Source of the DNA: Sphingopyxis italica
GTDB taxonomy: Bacteria > Pseudomonadota > Alphaproteobacteria > Sphingomonadales > Sphingomonadaceae
Assembly (NCBI RefSeq): GCF_011926545.1
Contig: NZ_JAATIT010000002.1
Location: 669,383-733,382, forward strand
Reading direction: 5' to 3'
Length of the DNA: 64,000 nt
The notes under the pieces: model-generated
Databases searched by the model: none
What the model was told of the DNA's origin: nothing
The model's input: the letters and a program-made list of their open reading frames with translations, nothing else
Shown here: one piece after another, positions 9,711 through 18,345 of the stretch
Position numbering within the stretch: position 1 is the stretch's first letter
How the letters are laid out: each line of letters opens with the position of its first letter
Translations under genes and position numbers: made by a program

Positions 9711-10708
9711 CAATCGAGATAATCCGCGCGGTTGCGCGCTAGAACAAGCCATTCATCGTCGTCAAACGGCATCTGCGACAGCAGCAATGCAGTGTGTTCA
9801 AGCGGTGAACAAAGCGTCGGCCAGTCGGAACCAATCAGAAAGCGGTCCAGCCCGATGGACCGTGCGACGGCGACAAAGCGCGCGAGGCGCTCGACATTGG
9901 CGCTGTCGCCCACGTCGCGGACAAGAACGGCGGCCAGATCGAACAAAAGCCCGCGCGTTCCCGGCCGCTGCTCGGCGATGGCGCCGCAAAACCGTTCCAG
10001 CGCAAGGAGCGTGGGATCGTCGAGGCCCCCGCCGCCGCCGGCGTGCGCAAGTTGGATCACCACGTCAGGTGCTTGCGATAGAACGTCTTCGATGATCCGG
10101 TCGATATGCCCCTCATTGTAGGTTCCCGCGGGTCGCAGATGAACGAGCAGCGCAAAGCCGAGCCGGTTGGCCTCCCGGAAAACCGAAGCGAGCCGGCCAA
10201 TATGCTCCTCCAGATCAGGCTCGAAACCGCTATTGGCAAGGTGCAGCTTGATGCCGGCGGCACCACCGCGCTCGCCCCAGTAGCGAATCTCGTCGAGGGC
10301 GAAGTCGCAGAAGGGGTTAACACCGATAAAGGCCTTGAGGCGTCCGCCAGAATGTTCGGCCGCCTCGACATTGAACATGTTCTCCTCGCGCGTCAGCCGC
10401 GCCGGATTGGCAAGGCCGGCGGTCGCGAAGACGGATGCATACATATAGGCTTCCGAGAGAAGTACGCCCTGGGCGACCCCCGCATCATCCAGAACGCGCA
10501 AGGCATCCGCGCCGGAACGACTGTCCAAAATTGCGGGATTGAGGCCCGCGAACATAGCGGGGAGCCGCTCGGCCACTCGCCGCAGCTCGGCTGTGACCTG
10601 GGGACTCTGGATATGAAGGTGATGATCGGCCGCCGGCGTCAGTATTCCGGCTTGCGGCAAAGTCGTGGCGGTCGCCACCAGATCGGAACACCCCGTCAAG
10701 CACATCAT
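9710..10708 (-). CDS. Amidohydrolase (PF04909-type, TIM-barrel metal hydrolase)
   Basis: About 332 residues. The metal-binding HxH motif is H30-L-H32 in AADHHLHIQ; GIKLHLANSG, a histidine in LLVHLRPAG, LAHAGGGGG and the C-terminal aspartate in IGSDWP complete the amidohydrolase-2 pattern. Relatives are cytoplasmic amidases, decarboxylases or lactonases. It is the first gene of the overlapping run amidohydrolase, S12 hydrolase, S9 peptidase, transporter. Two adjacent ATGs (MM) are possible starts. The N-terminal LTGC looks like a lipobox but lies only three residues from the start, so export as a lipoprotein is unlikely. Confidence 0.82.
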   Translation of the reverse strand: MMCLTGCSDLVATATTLPQAGILTPAADHHLHIQSPQVTAELRRVAERLPAMFAGLNPAILDSRSGADALRVLDDAGVAQGVLLSEAYMYASVFATAGLANPARLTREENMFNVEAAEHSGGRLKAFIGVNPFCDFALDEIRYWGERGGAAGIKLHLANSGFEPDLEEHIGRLASVFREANRLGFALLVHLRPAGTYNEGHIDRIIEDVLSQAPDVVIQLAHAGGGGGLDDPTLLALERFCGAIAEQRPGTRGLLFDLAAVLVRDVGDSANVERLARFVAVARSIGLDRFLIGSDWPTLCSPLEHTALLLSQMPFDDDEWLVLARNRADYLD

Positions 10709-10860
10709 CGATCACCCTATAAATCCGTCGCCATTTCAGACTGCGGGCGCTCAAGCACCAGCCCGGAAATCTAATGATGCCATTAGGCGATACCGGGTCT
10801 AGTCGGCCTAGGCTTCGACAGGTCGATCAAGCGAGAAAGCGCTGGACCGTCAAGCATCGC

Positions 10861-11835
10861 CTACCGGCGCGCCGCAATCAGATCGAGGGTGGCCCTCTGT
10901 GTCCTTTGCATCGACTTCTCCCACCAAAGCGCGAAACGGCGCTGCGGCGACTGAGCGTCGCCCGGCCGATGGGTCAGGAGGCGGAACGTCGGTCCGGGCA
11001 CCGGCGGCCGGTCCAGCGCCGCAACAAGTTCGCCTCTTTCGATCAGCCGATTGACGACGACCGATCGTCCGATAGCTATGCCCTGACTGCAAAGAGCCGC
11101 ATGATAGGCGAGATGCGCGAGATTGAAGTGGCGCTCGCTCGCAGGAGATTCAGGCCACCGCGTTGCCGCTCCCCGCCGCCACGCGTTCCACTCGTCCCCG
11201 CTCGCTCCGCCGATCCACGGGACGTCATCGTGAAGCAAAACGATAGGGAGTTCGGCATCGGCACCGAGGCGATCCAGATAATCGCGCGAACAGACCGGAA
11301 AGATGAACTCCTGCAGAGAGGCGAGTTCCTGCAGCTCCGCAATCGGATGCGGCGAATAATCGATCGAGATGTCGATGCCTTCATCCTCCATCCGTTCGAC
11401 CGTCGAAGGAAAAAGTTCCGATCGCACAAAGATTTCGATTCCGGGATTCTCGCTGTAGAAATCCTCGAGATGGGGCACCAACCATTCGGTTGCCAGCGAC
11501 GGGAAGCAGGACACGACGATCGCACCGCGCTGCTGGTGATGAATCCGGCTGACCGCATCGTTCAAGATCATAGCGACGTCGGACATTGCCCCCATCAGCG
11601 AAATCCCCGCCTCGGTGAGCGTTATTCGGCTCTTGTTGCGCACGAATAATGGCGTGGCGAGGCGGGCTTCGAGGCGCAGGACCCGTTGGCTCACAGCGCC
11701 CTGCGTCACGCCGAGCCGCCGCGCCGCTGCCGTGATCGATTCATGCCGGGCAGCCGCCCGAAAAATCCAAAGGTCGGACATAAGCTGCGCATCGAGCCGG
11801 TAAGCGTCGGCGTCTTCTTCGATCGTCTGAGACAT
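10861..11835 (-). CDS. LysR family transcriptional regulator (GcvA-like)
   Basis: The 324-residue protein has an N-terminal winged helix-turn-helix at about residues 18-75 (FRAAARHESITAAARRLGV, QGAVSQRVLRLE) and a LysR substrate-binding domain from about residue 105. The start at 11835 (MSQTIEEDADAY) is where the family pattern begins; the open frame runs further upstream but overlaps the divergent synthase gene. It is divergent from the alpha-oxoamine synthase, the usual layout for a LysR protein and its target, and it lies upstream of the amidohydrolase run on the same strand. It may control either or both. The inducer is unknown. Confidence 0.88.
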   Translation of the reverse strand: MSQTIEEDADAYRLDAQLMSDLWIFRAAARHESITAAARRLGVTQGAVSQRVLRLEARLATPLFVRNKSRITLTEAGISLMGAMSDVAMILNDAVSRIHHQQRGAIVVSCFPSLATEWLVPHLEDFYSENPGIEIFVRSELFPSTVERMEDEGIDISIDYSPHPIAELQELASLQEFIFPVCSRDYLDRLGADAELPIVLLHDDVPWIGGASGDEWNAWRRGAATRWPESPASERHFNLAHLAYHAALCSQGIAIGRSVVVNRLIERGELVAALDRPPVPGPTFRLLTHRPGDAQSPQRRFALWWEKSMQRTQRATLDLIAARR

Positions 11836-11964
11836 ACCCGCCACCGGTAAGGACGTGGCCGGCTCAGAGCAATGCCTTCGACCCGCACTAATGACGGCAA
11901 TAGCCTTTCTAGATTGTCCGCTAGTTGCGAAACAGGAAGTGCACGACCGGGAGGTATGATAGCG

Positions 11965-13095
11965 ATGCACTTGGAGCCCCGGTCCGTTGTGGACAAAGAG
12001 CCGGTCGACGGCTTGACCGTGAGCGGTCCCGCGAGCGGCCGTTACCTGATCGGCGGCCGTCCCTATCTGAATTTTTCCGGCGCCGGCTACCTTGCCCTCT
12101 CGGAGCTGCCCGAACTGCGCGAGGCCGCGCTGGACGCCATTGCCCGCGGCGTCCCCTTCGCGCAGCAATTGCCGCCGCCCTACGGCATTCGGGACCCGCT
12201 GTTCGAGGAGGTCGAACAGGTCGCCGCCGACTATATGGGCACCGAAACAGCCGTCTTTTTCGCGTCCGGCTATATGATCGGCATGGTGGCTCTCGCAGCC
12301 GAACGCCAGTCGCGCGATCAGCTTTTCATCGACGAATCCGCGCATCAGAATCTCAAGGACGCGGCGATCCTCTCGGGGGTGCCAATTACCTATTTCCGGC
12401 ACCGTGATGCCGAGGCTCTGCGGCACAAGATCGACAGCTCGCTCGCGCCGCGGTCGCGGCCGCTGCTCCTCACCGACGGGACATTTGCGGCATCGGGCGA
12501 CTTGGCGCCGCTGCGGGACTATGCCGATATCCTGGCGAATTTTGGCGGCGCGATGATCGTCGACGATGCCCATGGCTTCGGTGTATTGGGACTCGGCGGC
12601 TGCGGCGCGATTGAACATCTGGGGGTGACGGATCTCGCGATCCAAGGTGCAACGTTTAGCAAGGCCCTTTGCGCTCAAGGCGCCGTGATAGGCTGCACGG
12701 AGGCGCAGGCGCGCCGGATCAACGCGCTCGCACCCAAGCGCGGCGCGAACGCCGGCTCGCCAATATCCGCTGCGGTTTCGGTAGCGGCGATGCGCTATAT
12801 GCGCCTGAATCCCTCACGGCGGCACAAGCTCAGCCGCCTCGCGGTTTCGCTGCGAAAAGGCCTCAGCAACAACGGATTTGCCGTTTCCGACTCCCCGTCG
12901 AACATCATCTCTTTTCGGCTTCAGTCGCGCGACGAGATGCGGCGGGTCCAGTACCGACTCTTTTCCAAAGGCATCTACCTACCAATATCGGATTATCCAG
13001 GGGCGGGCCCCGGAGGCATTTTCAGGGCGGCGGTGTACGCCAACCATGACCAGGCGGACATCGACAGACTGGTTTCCGAACTCGGAGCGATCTGA
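11965..13095 (+). CDS. Alpha-oxoamine synthase family PLP enzyme (BioF/KBL-like)
   Basis: The 376-residue protein is a fold-type I PLP enzyme of the alpha-oxoamine synthase family, which condenses an amino acid with an acyl-CoA and releases CO2. The PLP lysine is K233 in GATFSKALCAQGAVIG. DDAHGFGVLG (D200, H203) and ESAHQN (H127) match the cofactor-stacking region. GGGAGG at 11949-11954 lies ten bases before the ATG at 11965 and only one base before the ATG at 11956, so 11965 is preferred. It lacks the context of biotin, haem or sphingolipid synthesis genes, so the product is unknown. It is followed by a small ACT-like gene. Confidence 0.82.
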   Translation: MHLEPRSVVDKEPVDGLTVSGPASGRYLIGGRPYLNFSGAGYLALSELPELREAALDAIARGVPFAQQLPPPYGIRDPLFEEVEQVAADYMGTETAVFFASGYMIGMVALAAERQSRDQLFIDESAHQNLKDAAILSGVPITYFRHRDAEALRHKIDSSLAPRSRPLLLTDGTFAASGDLAPLRDYADILANFGGAMIVDDAHGFGVLGLGGCGAIEHLGVTDLAIQGATFSKALCAQGAVIGCTEAQARRINALAPKRGANAGSPISAAVSVAAMRYMRLNPSRRHKLSRLAVSLRKGLSNNGFAVSDSPSNIISFRLQSRDEMRRVQYRLFSKGIYLPISDYPGAGPGGIFRAAVYANHDQADIDRLVSELGAI

Positions 13096-13163
13096 CCAAT
13101 GCTCACATATCACCGACTCCGAATGTCCCCGATGCCACGCCTCCAGACCAGACGGAGGGCGCT

Positions 13164-13556
13164 ATGGTCGAACTGACGCATCACAAGCAATATGGTGGAG
13201 GCGTGCACGACATTCCTCCAGACGACCGGGTTTACCGCCTCGTGGTGATCGCGATCTCCGAGCCGGATCTGCTCTCACATATTCTCGGAATGGTCGCCGA
13301 ACATGATCTTTTGCCTGCCGACATCGACTGTCGTTTCAGCCAGATGCAGTTTCGGGTGTCCTTGCAGGTGTCGGGATTGCGCACGGCCGCGCTGGAAACT
13401 CTCGCCAGGCGGATCGACGATATGCCTGAGGTTCGTTACGCCTATTGGAGGCCATCGAGCCGTCGGACTAAGATGCAGCGGCACCCGTCATGTGGTTCAC
13501 ACGATTTTCGAGGCCCCTCTCTCGCATCTCCCTCTACAATCGCATTCGCGTGTTAG
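13164..13556 (+). CDS. Small ACT-domain-like protein
   Basis: The 130-residue protein has one ACT-like region at about residues 24-96 (beta-alpha-beta-beta-alpha-beta pattern: RLVVIAISEPDLLSHILGMV, then QFRVSLQVSGL, then VRYAYW). ACT domains bind amino acids and regulate enzymes such as acetolactate synthase or aspartokinase. GGAGG at 13154-13158 precedes the ATG by five bases. The last 30 residues are basic and low in structure and may be read-through into altered sequence. It follows the alpha-oxoamine synthase by 68 bases and could be its regulatory partner. No close family is recognised. Confidence 0.6.
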   Translation: MVELTHHKQYGGGVHDIPPDDRVYRLVVIAISEPDLLSHILGMVAEHDLLPADIDCRFSQMQFRVSLQVSGLRTAALETLARRIDDMPEVRYAYWRPSSRRTKMQRHPSCGSHDFRGPSLASPSTIAFAC

Positions 13557-13600
13557 TGCCACCCTGCGCTCAACCACGTATGCGCCACCGACAGGAAGTT

Positions 13601-14234
13601 ATGGCTAAGACTGTCATTGTTCTTTCAGGTCTGATCCGCCCGCTCGTCGAATGCAGGCTACCCGACTGGGTCGAACCGCGCTTCTTTCAGTCGAAAGATG
13701 AAGCTCTCGAACTCGCGCCCGATGCCGAAATCGGCTGTTCGATATGTACGATAAAAGGGACATGGCGGTGGTCATCACCGCCGCGACAAACCTCAAATGG
13801 CTGAACTCCATCTACGCCGGGGTCGACGGCATGCCGCTCGACCTGTTTCATGAGCGCGGCACCATCGTCACGAACGGCGCCGGCATCAACGCGATCACCA
13901 TCGCCGAATATGTCGTGATGGGCATGCTCACCGTCGCCAAGGGTTACCGCGACGTCGTCCGCGCGCAAGAACGCCGCGAATGGCTGATGGACTCGTCAGG
14001 AAAGGTCGAACTGTTCGGGTCGAAAGCGCTGCTGCTCGGCTATGGCGCGATCGGCAGCTGATCGAGGAGCAGCTGAAGGCGTTTGCGGTCGACGTTACGG
14101 TGGTGCGCCGGTCGCCCGGCCCCAACACGCTCACCCCCGATCAGTGGCGCGCCCGCTTAAGCGATTTCGACTGGGTTATCCTCGCGGTCCCCGCGACCCC
14201 CGAAACCGACGAGGGCGCGGCGGATGCCGAATAG
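13601..14234 (+). pseudogene. Broken D-isomer 2-hydroxyacid dehydrogenase relic
   Basis: Three reading frames together give one 2-hydroxyacid dehydrogenase: an N-terminal piece from the ATG at 13601 (MAKTVIVLSGLIRP), a middle piece from about 13740 (MYDKRDMAVVITAATNLKWL, then TIAEYVVMGML) and a piece from about 14055 (QLIEEQLKAFAVDVTVVRRS). A one-base loss near 13733 breaks a presumed GWFDM, and another near 14056 breaks the NAD-binding loop GYGAIGQL. Similarity stops at 14234 (VPATPETDEGAADAE), so the catalytic C-terminal half is missing. Two frameshifts plus a truncation make a functional product unlikely. The intact paralogue is at 38177. Confidence 0.8.
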
Positions 14235-14510
14235 AGAGGAGCGGGATGCCGGAGGACGTGTTATTCCGGCGCGACCCAAGACCGCCCGATCGGAATAGCG
14301 GCCAAGACGACCCAGCCGAAAAGCTGGCTGCGGTGTTGAAGCCGCACCGCAAGGGTCGCTACCCAACACCAGCCGTTGCCGCGAAGTCCCATGCCTGTTC
14401 CTCATGGTCCACGACACGGCTCGATCGAACGTCCATGAGCGGTGAAGATCATTCTTGCTCACCGATCAGACGGTGCGTCGGGATGATGCGCGATTTAGCG
14501 GGGGATCGGA

Positions 14511-15200
14511 ATGCAGAGCGACGTGAAGCGAAAAGCAGCAAGCCGGGGCGGCGCTTTGTGGATCGCGGCTTGCATGAGCCTGATTCTTTCTGGCTGCGGC
14601 GGCACGCCCGAGGTCACACTCCCCGCCGACCGGGCCGAAAGCGCGGCGCTTTGCTACGGCGCCACGATGGCGGTGACGCAGGAAACCGTCGGGAAGGGCT
14701 CCGTCCCGCTCGACGACGCGAGCCATACGCTGCATTTCGCGCTGCTCGCCGGGACGGACGGCGACCTCGACGACCCGGCCAAGGTCGTCGCCAAGATCGA
14801 ACGCATCGGCACGCACGACAAGGGATTGCAGGACAAGTTCGTCGCCGACAATTATGCCGCAAGCTACACCGCGCCGTGCGCCAAGGCGTTCCCGGAAACG
14901 CAGGCGAACGCGTTCAAGGGCCTGCCGCCCGACGCGCGCGACACGCGCACCCAATGCTATACGCTGTCGACCGTGCTGCTTCAGATTTTCGCACAAAGCG
15001 AGATTGCGCCCGACGCCCGCGCCGCGACCTGGGTCAAGCTCAATGGCCAGCTCGAACAATTGTCGAACAGCGAAGTCTATCCGGCGGAGGATGACAAGCA
15101 TATCGGCGAGATCGCGATGCGCGCGCTCGCCAAGGCGGTGCGGCTGGGGCCACCCGTCGATGTGATGAAGGCGTGCGGCGACCGCTATCTGAAAGACTGA
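14511..15200 (+). CDS. Putative lipoprotein of unknown function
   Basis: The 229-residue protein has a lipoprotein signal with lipobox LILSGC (C29). The mature part has several cysteines (ALCYGAT, APCAKAF, TQCYTL, KACGDRY) that could form disulfides and no recognised domain. GGGGGA lies before the ATG. It is followed by the TPM-domain gene and a membrane protein, all on the plus strand with short gaps or overlaps, so the three probably act together at the cell envelope. The 276 bases before it, after the dehydrogenase relic, contain nothing I can identify. Confidence 0.75.
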   Translation: MQSDVKRKAASRGGALWIAACMSLILSGCGGTPEVTLPADRAESAALCYGATMAVTQETVGKGSVPLDDASHTLHFALLAGTDGDLDDPAKVVAKIERIGTHDKGLQDKFVADNYAASYTAPCAKAFPETQANAFKGLPPDARDTRTQCYTLSTVLLQIFAQSEIAPDARAATWVKLNGQLEQLSNSEVYPAEDDKHIGEIAMRALAKAVRLGPPVDVMKACGDRYLKD

Positions 15201-15238
15201 CGGCGATGCCGCCGAGCGACGTGACCGGGGGCGCATCG

Positions 15239-16204
15239 ATGACGTACACGACGGTCTATGACATCGCGAGCGATAGTGTCGGCTTGTGGTTTCCGCTGTT
15301 GGGGCTGGGATTGATCCTGGTCGGCGCGGTGATGAAATGGCGTTTCGGGCAATCGGGCTGGAGCAGCTATCCGTTCATCGCGATCGGCATCTTCACGATT
15401 CTCGCTGCGGGCGCGGTCCCGTGGTGGGACTATTGCCGGGTTACGCAGGCGGTGGCGAACGGCGAGGCGCAGCGGGTCGAAGGCCCGATCCATGACTGGC
15501 GCATGGCGCGTGGGCGCAAAAAGCGCCAAAGCACCGGTGTCACTCTTTATAGTCGTTACGAACATTTCGCGGTCGGCAGTGTCGATTTCGACATACATTG
15601 GGACGCGCTGGAAGCGGGCTTCGCCAACCGCGGCAGCACCGAGGAAAAACCCACGCTCCGCCTGGCGAACGGGATGCCCGCGCGCATCTGGTATCTGCCG
15701 GTCGACGGCCCCGGCAAGCCGCCGCGCATCGTCCGTATCGATCTGGGCGCGGAAAGCTGGGCCGATGCGGTGCGGCAACCCGATGCCGGCATAGCCTTCC
15801 GGCTGGTGCAAGGCCGTATCTCGGACGAAGCCAATATTCTGTCAGCGGACCAGAAGGCGCGGCTCGATGTCCGTCTCACTGCCTTCGAGCGGACGACCGG
15901 ACATCGGCTTGCCGTGGTCACGACGCCGTCTCTCGGCGGGATCGACATCGCGCGCTTCGCGGCCCAGCTCGCCGATCGCAGAGGCATGGGCGACGACAGC
16001 ATCCTGCTCCTGGTCGCGCCGAACGAGCGGCAGGCGCGGATCACCGTGGGGCGCGGGCTCGAGGCCCGCCTGCCCGACGCCGCAGCGCAAGAGATCATGG
16101 ACATGGCGATCCTGCCGCTGTTTCGTCGCGACGACATCCCCACGGGAATCGAGGCGGGCGCATCGATGATCATCGGCAAGGTGACGAGCGAAGAGGGGAA
16201 ATGA
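15239..16204 (+). CDS. Membrane protein with C-terminal TPM domain
   Basis: The 321-residue protein begins with two hydrophobic segments (about residues 10-30 and 42-62), then a hydrophilic region, then a TPM domain (PF04536) at about residues 195-315: ISDEANILSADQKARLDVRL, HRLAVVTTPSLGG, GDDSILLLVAP and RITVGRGLEARLP. TPM domains occur in thylakoid photosystem II repair phosphatase and in bacterial membrane proteins of unknown role. The ATG at 15239 has GGGGG about nine bases upstream; one at 15206 is an alternative. It overlaps the next gene by ATGA. Confidence 0.8.
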   Translation: MTYTTVYDIASDSVGLWFPLLGLGLILVGAVMKWRFGQSGWSSYPFIAIGIFTILAAGAVPWWDYCRVTQAVANGEAQRVEGPIHDWRMARGRKKRQSTGVTLYSRYEHFAVGSVDFDIHWDALEAGFANRGSTEEKPTLRLANGMPARIWYLPVDGPGKPPRIVRIDLGAESWADAVRQPDAGIAFRLVQGRISDEANILSADQKARLDVRLTAFERTTGHRLAVVTTPSLGGIDIARFAAQLADRRGMGDDSILLLVAPNERQARITVGRGLEARLPDAAAQEIMDMAILPLFRRDDIPTGIEAGASMIIGKVTSEEGK

Positions 16205-17088
16205 ACCGGCTACTGAGCCAACCTGCGATCGGCGCCGTTCTGGTGCTGCAGCTCGCAAGCGCCGGGGCGCTCGGCGCGCTGTGGTTGCGCGACGGCTGGA
16301 TCACGCCGACCGGCATCGCATTTGCCCTGCTGCCGCTCGGCCTATTGCTGTGGGGCGTGATGGCGGGCGGGGACGACCGTTCGCAAATCGGCATCATGAT
16401 CTGGGCGCTCACCATGTTCGGGCCGCTCATTCCCGCAGTATATGTTTTGCAAAGCGGCCCCGAAAACTGGTTCGTGCAATGGCGGTTCATGGCCGCCTTC
16501 GGCGGTGGTTATGTCATGGTATTGATTGTCTTCATGCTGTGGCTCGCGGCCTGGACGGCATGGGTGCCATCCGCGCCGGGCGCCATGCCGCTGTCCGAGC
16601 ACAGGCTGAAGCAGCGCATCGGATCATTGGCGAACGCCGGGCTGCACCTGCGGGTCGAGCGACCGGCGGGCGAACCCGACCGGATTCTGATCGCCCGCGG
16701 CTTTCGGGACGGAAAGCGAACGATCGGGGTGCGGCTGACCTTCGTTTCCAGGCGCCATTGCGTATTGGCGCGCGAGGTGTCGCTGATCCGCGGCGACAAG
16801 CCGATGAATGCCAGCGAAGCGCGGATGCGAAGCGGCCCCCGCAACCACGACGGTAAGCACCCCGACGCCGACCTAATCTATGACGCCAGTCTGACGGCGT
16901 CGCCGCCGAGCGAAGCTGTCCGGCGGCGGATAGCTCTGCGCATTACGGACGATCGCGTCGAGATCGCCGGGGACAAGGACATTGCGGCCGCTCCGGCCAA
17001 TCTGGCGCATGTGCTGACCAAGGTCGTCCACCAGTCGGGGTGGGCCTGGCAGGGGGTATTCGCCGACTGGCAACGAGGCTGTCGCTAG
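16201..17088 (+). CDS. Membrane protein of unknown function
   Basis: The 295-residue protein starts with about four transmembrane segments in the first 125 residues (for example IGAVLVLQLASAGALGALWL) followed by a hydrophilic, arginine-rich domain of about 165 residues. The ATG overlaps the stop of the TPM gene (ATGA), indicating translational coupling. I do not recognise the family. It converges on the AraC gene with a four-base overlap of the 3' ends. Context suggests a complex with the TPM protein and the lipoprotein before it. Confidence 0.7.
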   Translation: MNRLLSQPAIGAVLVLQLASAGALGALWLRDGWITPTGIAFALLPLGLLLWGVMAGGDDRSQIGIMIWALTMFGPLIPAVYVLQSGPENWFVQWRFMAAFGGGYVMVLIVFMLWLAAWTAWVPSAPGAMPLSEHRLKQRIGSLANAGLHLRVERPAGEPDRILIARGFRDGKRTIGVRLTFVSRRHCVLAREVSLIRGDKPMNASEARMRSGPRNHDGKHPDADLIYDASLTASPPSEAVRRRIALRITDDRVEIAGDKDIAAAPANLAHVLTKVVHQSGWAWQGVFADWQRGCR

Positions 17089-18092
17089 ACCCCGCCACCG
17101 CGCAAATCCGAGGGTGTCATCCCGAAGCGGCGGCGGAAGGTGCGGTTGAAATAAGATAAATCTCCAAAACCGCAGCCAAAGGCAATCGCTGCGATCGTCC
17201 GGAGCACCTGCCCCGGGTGCAGCAACAGGCTGTGCGCCCGGTCGAGCCGCTGACTGAGGACATATTTGGAGAAGCTGCTTCCCTCATCCTGAAACAGGCG
17301 GCGGACATAGCGCGAACTGATCCCGCAGCGCCTTGCCACCCCTTCAACGTCCAGTTGTGGATCGCACAGGTAGCGGGCGATCTCGGCCTTGATCGCTTGG
17401 ACCCGTGCCGCTTTCACGCCGGGTTGCTCAGGCAGCGGCGAGCCGTCGGCCGCGGCGATGGCACCGATCAGGTCGCGGATATGCCCGGCGACGAGAGGTC
17501 CGCCTGCGCCCGCGCTCACCTCGGTGCGCAGGCGGAGCATGTCGATATAGGCATGGAGCAGGCCCAGCAGGTCGCTCTGCCGGGGCACGACCCGCATCGC
17601 CAAATCATCTGCCCCCGAATAGAAGGAGCGCAGATCGTCGAGCGCGATCGCAATATTGGTGAAGCGGCTCTGTTTCTGGCAGCTTATGATGCTGGCCTCG
17701 CCGCCGCGCACGAAAATAGAATCGCCCGGCGCCAGAATATGCTCGCGCCCGCCTTGCCTGATGTCCAGCGGCGCATCGGCAATGATCAAATAGAGCATCT
17801 CCACGGGGTCGGCGGCAATCAGACTGCCGGTGCGCGTGACCCGCACCGGCGACGCAGAAACCGAGGCATAGGCGGCGCCCGGTAACGCGCATAATGTTCC
17901 TTCGGCGTGAAAGGGCACGTCCCTGGTCGGCTCTATGTCGAGCCGGACCATCGCCTGCCCGAACACCTCACGCCACATCGGCAGGCGCTCGCGAACCGGA
18001 ACCGAGGCAGTGGACAATTGCTGCGACAAGCCCGTCGAGTTCAAGCCCACCCCCAATTCACCGGCCGCCAGCCGCCAGCGTCCATGGTCCAT
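17085..18092 (-). CDS. AraC family transcriptional regulator
   Basis: The 335-residue protein has an N-terminal AraC-binding-like region (PMWREVFGQAMVRLDIEP and ILAPGDSIFVRGG) and a C-terminal AraC double helix-turn-helix at about residues 235-332 (VEGVARRCGISSRYVRRLF, IAAIAFGCGFGDLSYFNRTF, RRRFGMTPSDLR). The start at 18092 (MDHGRWRLAAG) is inferred from where the domain begins; the frame is open further upstream. The N-terminal half resembles regulators that sense hydrophobic or aromatic compounds. The target is unknown; no catabolic gene is adjacent. Confidence 0.87.
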   Translation of the reverse strand: MDHGRWRLAAGELGVGLNSTGLSQQLSTASVPVRERLPMWREVFGQAMVRLDIEPTRDVPFHAEGTLCALPGAAYASVSASPVRVTRTGSLIAADPVEMLYLIIADAPLDIRQGGREHILAPGDSIFVRGGEASIISCQKQSRFTNIAIALDDLRSFYSGADDLAMRVVPRQSDLLGLLHAYIDMLRLRTEVSAGAGGPLVAGHIRDLIGAIAAADGSPLPEQPGVKAARVQAIKAEIARYLCDPQLDVEGVARRCGISSRYVRRLFQDEGSSFSKYVLSQRLDRAHSLLLHPGQVLRTIAAIAFGCGFGDLSYFNRTFRRRFGMTPSDLRGGGV

Positions 18093-18284
18093 CCTTATCC
18101 GGCGGATGCCGCCTGGTCCATCCCGCGTTCCGTCTGGTCCGAGACGGGCGCGAGCCGGCGTGGCATCTGCTTTCGATCGCGGGAGCGGAGGCGGCAATAG
18201 CGATCCATCGGCACATCCGTGGACGGCTCCAGAGGCAACCCGGCCTGAAAGGCTTCTCTCCACCTCTGCCGGCCTCCCCGCCCG

Positions 18285-18318
18285 GGCCTGCCCATGTCTC
18301 TTGCGACATGGGCAGGCC
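18285..18318. repeat. Perfect 14-bp inverted repeat (hairpin)
   Basis: GGCCTGCCCATGTC at 18285-18298 and its exact complement GACATGGGCAGGCC at 18305-18318 flank the loop TCTTGC. It lies between the divergent AraC gene and the secreted-protein gene starting at 18346. No T-run follows on either strand, so it is not a standard terminator. It could be an operator, an RNA structure in the leader of the 18346 gene, or the relic of a small element. Confidence 0.8.
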
Positions 18319-18345
18319 GTTGATTCGATTGAGCAGGAAACGGAA

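Noticed and set aside
10688..10708. Lipobox LTGC at the start of the amidohydrolase
   Set aside because: It lies three residues from the start, too short for a signal peptide.
14235..14510. Transposase remnant between the dehydrogenase relic and the lipoprotein gene
   Set aside because: Neither strand gives a recognisable transposase motif or terminal repeat.
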